Virus record (IMG/VR): IMGVR_UViG_3300017742_000049
Location: 1-33,360 of that record
Length of the DNA stretch: 33,360 nt
Direction: 5' to 3' (one strand)
Source of the DNA: a virus
Shown here in pieces: positions 30,460-33,360 of this stretch; position 1 is the stretch's first letter; every line of letters begins with the position of its first letter. Both the position numbers and the translations under genes were made by a program. The notes under the pieces are model-generated. The model saw only the letters and a list, made by a program, of their open reading frames with translations, made no database searches and was not told the DNA's origin.

Positions 30460-31092
30460 ATGGGATATCAAGGACGCTACTTACAATCTAATCAAGCATA
30501 CAATAACTCGGATGTTAGAGTTCTTGATACATTTGACAGCACATTTGATGGTAATCTGACAACATTTAATCTTACAGAGAATGGTGCGGTTTACAGAACA
30601 TTAAATGCGGAATCACTTTTTGTAAAACTTGGTGGTCTTATTCAAACACCAAGAGTTGATTACACTATCAGTAGTGCTGCTGGTCAATCTCAAATTACTT
30701 TTACAACTGCACCACAAACTGGTCTAGATTGTGAAATTAGAGTTATTTTAGGTGCTAAAGGTAGACCACAGATCAGAACTGATGATATTGACCTTGCGTT
30801 AACAGCAAATCCTTCTAGTCCCTCAGAAGGTCAATTATATTATAATACAACAGAAGACGAACTTAGAGTCTACAACGGTACTGAGTGGGATACAGCTGGT
30901 GGAGGCGGTGCATCTAAAGTCTATTCCAAGACTGTATTCGGATATCAGAATGTAGTATCGACAAATATTACTATTGCATCTCCATACAACACTGGTGTAA
31001 TCTATACTAGTCCTGATGTTACTGTTGATATCGAGAATGGTATTCAGGTTGATGTTGATGCTGATTGCATCTTGATCGTTGCGGATGTCTAA
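30460..31092 (+). CDS. Fibre-like structural protein with a duplicated C-terminal module
   Basis: The 210-aa protein starts MGYQGRYLQSNQAYNNSDVRVLDTFDSTFDGNLTTFNL and is beta-rich. Around residue 125 it has PSEGQLYYNTTEDELRVYNGTEWD, the E-G-x-L-Y-x-N-T-x-x-x-x-L-x-V-Y-x-G-x-W motif common in phage tail and fibre proteins. The last 45 residues (from codon 166, nt 30955) form a module, TNITIASPYNTGVIYTSPDV then VDIENGIQVDVDADCILI, that is repeated almost fully in the next gene. Its stop overlaps the next ATG (TAATG). Confidence 0.75.
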   Translation: MGYQGRYLQSNQAYNNSDVRVLDTFDSTFDGNLTTFNLTENGAVYRTLNAESLFVKLGGLIQTPRVDYTISSAAGQSQITFTTAPQTGLDCEIRVILGAKGRPQIRTDDIDLALTANPSSPSEGQLYYNTTEDELRVYNGTEWDTAGGGGASKVYSKTVFGYQNVVSTNITIASPYNTGVIYTSPDVTVDIENGIQVDVDADCILIVADV

Positions 31093-31283
31093 TGACTTTA
31101 CCAATCGACTTTATTGATAATGTTTTTAAGAACGTTCAGAAGCAAACTATTTCTTCTAATGTAACTATTACATCACCGATCAAAGTTGGTGTAGTTAGAA
31201 GTGTATCTGATCTAACTGTTGACATCGAGAATGGTGTACAGGTTGATGTAGATGACGGTTGTGTCTTCATTATCAAAGATCTA
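30955..31283 (+). repeat. Tandem duplication of a 45-codon module across two genes
   Basis: Bases 30955-31089 and 31149-31283 encode equivalent segments: VDIENGIQVDVDADC and VDIENGVQVDVDDGC are the clearest part, preceded by TNITIASP and SNVTITSP. The DNA is also alike, for example ATCGAGAATGGTAT / ATCGAGAATGGTGT and CAGGTTGATGT in both. The second copy has become a separate small gene. Confidence 0.75.
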
Positions 31284-31286
31284 TAA
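31092..31286 (+). CDS. Small protein made of the duplicated fibre module
   Basis: I start this at ATG 31092, which overlaps the upstream stop (TAATG); the frame is open for nine more codons upstream, but these lie inside the previous gene. The 64-aa product has a short unique N-terminus (MTLPIDFIDNVFKNVQKQT) and then the module SSNVTITSPIKVGVVRSVSDLTVDIENGVQVDVDDGC, paralogous to the C-terminus of the preceding 210-aa protein. Such a free copy could cap or co-assemble with it. TATAAATA at 31282-31289 overlaps its stop. Confidence 0.7.
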   Translation: MTLPIDFIDNVFKNVQKQTISSNVTITSPIKVGVVRSVSDLTVDIENGVQVDVDDGCVFIIKDL

Positions 31287-31289
31287 ATA
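31282..31289 (+). promoter_or_regulatory. T4-type late promoter (TATAAATA)
   Basis: Full consensus, overlapping the stop of the 64-aa gene and 25 nt before the ATG at 31315. Transcription should start near 31295. Confidence 0.75.
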
Positions 31290-31314
31290 AAAGAAAAACT
31301 AATTGGCGTAAATT

Positions 31315-32103
31315 ATGTCCACACTTAGGGTAGATAATATTAAATCGAGGACTGGTACAACAGTTACGATTCCATCTAGTCACACACTTGCGGTCACTGG
31401 TAACCAAACTGTTACTGGTTCTTTGACTGTAAGTGGTGGTGGTACATTTAGTACTAGTGGAAACATCACAACGACTGGTGATATTGGCGGTGCTAATTTA
31501 GTCCTATCTGGCGATTTAACCGTCAACGGCACAACCACGACCGTTAATAGCACGACAGTTACTGTCGATGATAAGAATCTTGAATTGGGTTCTGTTGCAT
31601 CTCCATCAAATACCACAGCAAATGGTGGTGGTATTACACTGAAGTCTGCTGCTGACCGTACTATTCTTTGGGATAGTACTTCTTTGAACTGGGAGATGAC
31701 TCCTGGTATCACAGTAAAGCATACTGCAGAACATATGCTTACAACTGCAGGTAACCCTAATAATGTGGGTTATGATTATAATTCTGGCTCTGCTCAAGTT
31801 TTCTTCTTACAAGGAACAACTGGTAACTTTGGATTTAATATAACTAATATTCCAACCACAGAAGATAGAGTATATAACTTTGTATTCATTGTTAATCCTT
31901 CTAGTGGTAGTGCTTATCCAAACGCCTGTTCAATTAATGGTAGTAGCTTCACCATCAGATGGCCTGGTGCAGTTGCTCCAACAGCAACATCTGGTGGTAA
32001 TGAAGATATTTACACTGTTATGGTTGCGAGACGTGGAACAGATAGTGGTAATACTTCTGCTGGTTGGTTTGTATTTGGTTTCGCTTCATTGAATCATCAA
32101 TAA
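31315..32103 (+). CDS. Tail fibre-like protein, 262 aa
   Basis: The protein starts MSTLRVDNIKSRTGTTVTIPSSHTLAVTG, a form very common in marine phage fibres, followed by short beta repeats (GSLTVSGGGTFSTSGNITTTGDIGG). The signature LVLSGDLTVNGTTTTVNSTTVTVDDKNLELGS (about 62-93) follows, which in many phage fibres marks the shaft. The C-terminal 130 residues (VFFLQGTTGNFGFNITNIP, YNFVFIVNPSSGSAYP, SFTIRWPG, YTVMVARRG, WFVFGFASLN) look like a beta-sandwich tip. It probably belongs with the next gene, which starts 12 nt later. Confidence 0.8.
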   Translation: MSTLRVDNIKSRTGTTVTIPSSHTLAVTGNQTVTGSLTVSGGGTFSTSGNITTTGDIGGANLVLSGDLTVNGTTTTVNSTTVTVDDKNLELGSVASPSNTTANGGGITLKSAADRTILWDSTSLNWEMTPGITVKHTAEHMLTTAGNPNNVGYDYNSGSAQVFFLQGTTGNFGFNITNIPTTEDRVYNFVFIVNPSSGSAYPNACSINGSSFTIRWPGAVAPTATSGGNEDIYTVMVARRGTDSGNTSAGWFVFGFASLNHQ

Positions 32104-32115
32104 TAGGAGGTTATT

Positions 32116-33033
32116 ATGAGTCCATTTCTAACTGTAGCAAGTACATTTACTGGTCAGATCGCCGCTGGCGGTGTTGATTATGGAACACAAGAGAACCCTG
32201 GGTTAACTCCTCTCGACTTGATTTCTAACGGAGTTACTGATAATGGTTATTACTATTTAAAAGGAACTGCTGGTGCTGCTGCCAATACTGCTAAACTGTT
32301 TTATTGTATCTTGGATAGTAGTTTTTCTTTAGGAGGTGGTTGGGCAATTATTGCCAATCACGATGCTGACAAGCAACCTAATGCTGCTCACCAGGCAAGA
32401 CCAACAGGTAACTCAAGTTATGTTGGGTATGATAATGCTAGTGGTAATGGAGACGTTTCTTCAGAACCAACAGCAGCAGTCATGCTACCAAATAGAAGTT
32501 TTAGTCAGAATGCAGCTGCTATCCCATTTACTAAAATGGTTCATGCAGCTTATGGAAATACTAATATGGGTAGTATTAGTACTGATAACTGGTTAAGTGT
32601 TAAAACATATTATGCTGGTAGTTTTAACAGTGCCCAAACAATTGGAACTTCTGCAACATGGGCTAAAACCTGTGATAGTCAGAATATAACAATAAACTCT
32701 TTTGCTCGGAGACTACAGTACACTGGTTATACTACTCTCGCCTTTGGAGTTATGAACGACAGCACTGGTTCCTATCCAAAAGTAAATGGTAATGGTGCTG
32801 CTACTCAGAATTATCCACTTTTCATTGGATCACACACTGGCGATTTTAACTCTGGTAATGGTGCAACAGCAACATTCTCTTGGTGTGATTCATCCGCCTC
32901 CACGTCCTCGACCAACGATCCTCATGGTTGGGATGACTTCCAAGATGGTTCGGGAATGGGTGATGGTTGGTCCGTTGAGAACGTAAGTGCTAATGCATAT
33001 AGAGGATATCCATCGTATATTCTGATCCAATAG
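32116..33033 (+). CDS. Fibrinogen/intelectin-like putative receptor-binding protein
   Basis: The 305-aa protein has, at about residues 40-80, DNGYYYLKG, KLFYCILDSSFSLGGGWAIIANHD. This matches the core of fibrinogen-related and intelectin domains (an aromatic Gly-x-Tyr-x-Leu strand, a Tyr-Cys strand and Gly-Gly-Gly-Trp). Downstream there are many Gly, Ser, Asn and Trp residues, two or three Cys, and Asp-rich DPHGWDDFQDGSGMGDGW (about 271-288), which could bind calcium. It ends YRGYPSYILIQ, like the last strand of that fold. Such domains bind sugars. Placed last in the fibre cluster, it may recognise host lipopolysaccharide. The ribosome binding site AGGAGG at 32105-32110 is perfect, suggesting strong expression. 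Confidence 0.65.
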   Translation: MSPFLTVASTFTGQIAAGGVDYGTQENPGLTPLDLISNGVTDNGYYYLKGTAGAAANTAKLFYCILDSSFSLGGGWAIIANHDADKQPNAAHQARPTGNSSYVGYDNASGNGDVSSEPTAAVMLPNRSFSQNAAAIPFTKMVHAAYGNTNMGSISTDNWLSVKTYYAGSFNSAQTIGTSATWAKTCDSQNITINSFARRLQYTGYTTLAFGVMNDSTGSYPKVNGNGAATQNYPLFIGSHTGDFNSGNGATATFSWCDSSASTSSTNDPHGWDDFQDGSGMGDGWSVENVSANAYRGYPSYILIQ

Positions 33034-33035
33034 GG

Positions 33036-33069
33036 TTGACAAGGCGGGAAAGCTGTAGTATTATAAATA
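33036..33069 (+). promoter_or_regulatory. Overlapping sigma-70-type and T4 late promoters of psbA
   Basis: TTGACA at 33036-33041 and TATTAT at 33059-33064 have a 17-bp spacer. The late motif TATAAATA at 33062-33069 overlaps the -10 box by 3 nt. psbA could thus be made both early by host-type sigma and late by the phage-modified polymerase, from start points only a few bases apart (about 33071 and 33075). Confidence 0.75.
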
Positions 33070-33081
33070 AGTCGAGAGGTT

Positions 33082-33211
33082 AAGGAACCAACACATTCCT
33101 TTACTGTTCGTAACACCCCGCAAACCAAGACCTATAGGGTGTCTAAATCACGTCTTTAATACCTGTATCTAAGGGTGATACAGGAATAGTAAAACCATCA
33201 TTTCCCTGATG
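33082..33211 (+). promoter_or_regulatory. Structured psbA leader with four successive potential hairpins
   Basis: The 200 nt between the fibre gene and psbA have no reading frame. After the promoter come four inverted repeats: AAGGAA/TTCCTT (33082-33087 and 33096-33101), ACACCC/GGGTGT (33113-33118 and 33137-33142), CCTGTATC/GATACAGG (33162-33169 and 33177-33184, a perfect 8-bp stem with 7-nt loop), and CATCA/TGATG (33196-33200 and 33207-33211). A run of seven T (33219-33225) stands just before the ATG, and no Shine-Dalgarno sequence is seen. This could control stability or translation of psbA mRNA, or end transcripts early. Confidence 0.5.
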
Positions 33212-33233
33212 ATCTTACTTTTTTTCCAATACA

Positions 33234-33360
33234 ATGGCAACACTTTCAAGGCAACAATCAACCTCTTCGTGGGAATCTTTCTGCGAGTGGGTAACTTCTA
33301 CCAATAACCGCCTCTATGTCGGTTGGTTCGGCGTACTGATGATTCCAACTCTGTTGGCAG
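33234..33360 (+). CDS. psbA: Photosystem II D1 protein PsbA (N-terminal part, cut by the window edge)
   Basis: The 42 codons present start [25 protein letters not shown] and continue with [15 protein letters not shown], which is the D1 N-terminus up to its first membrane helix. D1 binds the pigments and the manganese cluster of photosystem II and is destroyed quickly by light. Cyanophages carry psbA to keep photosynthesis, and thus energy supply, running during infection. The fragment appears richer in G+C and in CGC, CTC and TTC codons than the fibre genes before it, in line with a gene derived from a cyanobacterial host. It has a double promoter and a long leader. Confidence 0.96.
   Translation, partial: MATLSRQQSTSSWESFCEWVTSTNNRLYVGWFGVLMIPTLLA

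Noticed and set aside
1-33360. CRISPR arrays, insertion sequences and integrase or attachment sites
   Set aside because: No regularly spaced repeats, transposase-like or integrase-like frames, or flanking direct repeats were found; the tRNA-Leu is not flanked by an integrase gene.

Overview
The window is part of the genome of a T4-like cyanophage (a marine myovirus of the Synechococcus/Prochlorococcus type). It holds homologues of T4 RNase H, gp33, gp59, gp32, gp53, gp48, gp4, gp26, gp27 and gp5. It also holds the cyanophage auxiliary genes thyX, speD, phoH, a CP12-like gene and the start of psbA (photosystem II D1). DNA is AT-rich apart from the psbA fragment and a patch in thyX. The better GC content of psbA would fit a Synechococcus-like host, but that is inference.

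Region 1 (1-8146, + strand) is nucleotide metabolism and replication. In order: a partial unknown gene, a zinc-finger/glutaredoxin, a small membrane protein, RNase H, three small unknown genes, a terminator and new promoter, thyX, a possible repair-type protein, speD, a small unknown, phoH, a PD-(D/E)XK exonuclease, gp33, gp59, a DUF1825-like protein and gp32. Genes are packed with ATGA/GTGA-type overlaps. Sigma-70-type promoters with exact 17-bp spacers stand before the small membrane gene, thyX and gp32. The gp32 leader has a hairpin at the predicted +1 and a G-free single-stranded stretch before the ribosome binding site, recalling autogenous control of T4 gene 32.

Region 2 (8145-21011) is baseplate, hub and tail. 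gp53 and gp48 form a small - strand island, convergent with gp32 and divergent from gp4. The + strand then runs gp4, an unassigned structural gene, a gp54-like tube initiator, gp26, a gp51-like reading frame, two large tape-measure-like proteins (the second with a GH19 glycosidase domain), gp27, a CP12-like protein and gp5. The most striking point is the gp26/gp51 junction. A T_TTT_TTC slippery heptamer lies at the end of gp26, with two nested inverted repeats downstream, and the gp51-like frame has no usable start until two-thirds of the way to a very short product. This predicts a programmed -1 frameshift, as in lambda G/GT. gp5 lacks the T4-type lysozyme domain, so the GH19 domain may be the tail's cell-wall enzyme.

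Region 3 (21012-33033) has a sigma-70-type promoter, a small unknown gene, a terminator abutting a tRNA-Leu(UAA), and a long run of fibre and adhesion proteins: 1753 aa, 891 aa with a VWA-like MIDAS motif, several small ones including a tandemly duplicated module, a 262-aa fibre protein and a 305-aa fibrinogen/intelectin-like protein. T4 late-promoter motifs (N/TATAAATA) stand 23-43 nt before many of these genes.

Region 4 (33034-33360) is the control region and first 42 codons of psbA. A sigma-70-type promoter and a late motif overlap by 3 nt, followed by a leader of about 160 nt with four successive potential hairpins, unlike the short leaders of other late genes here.
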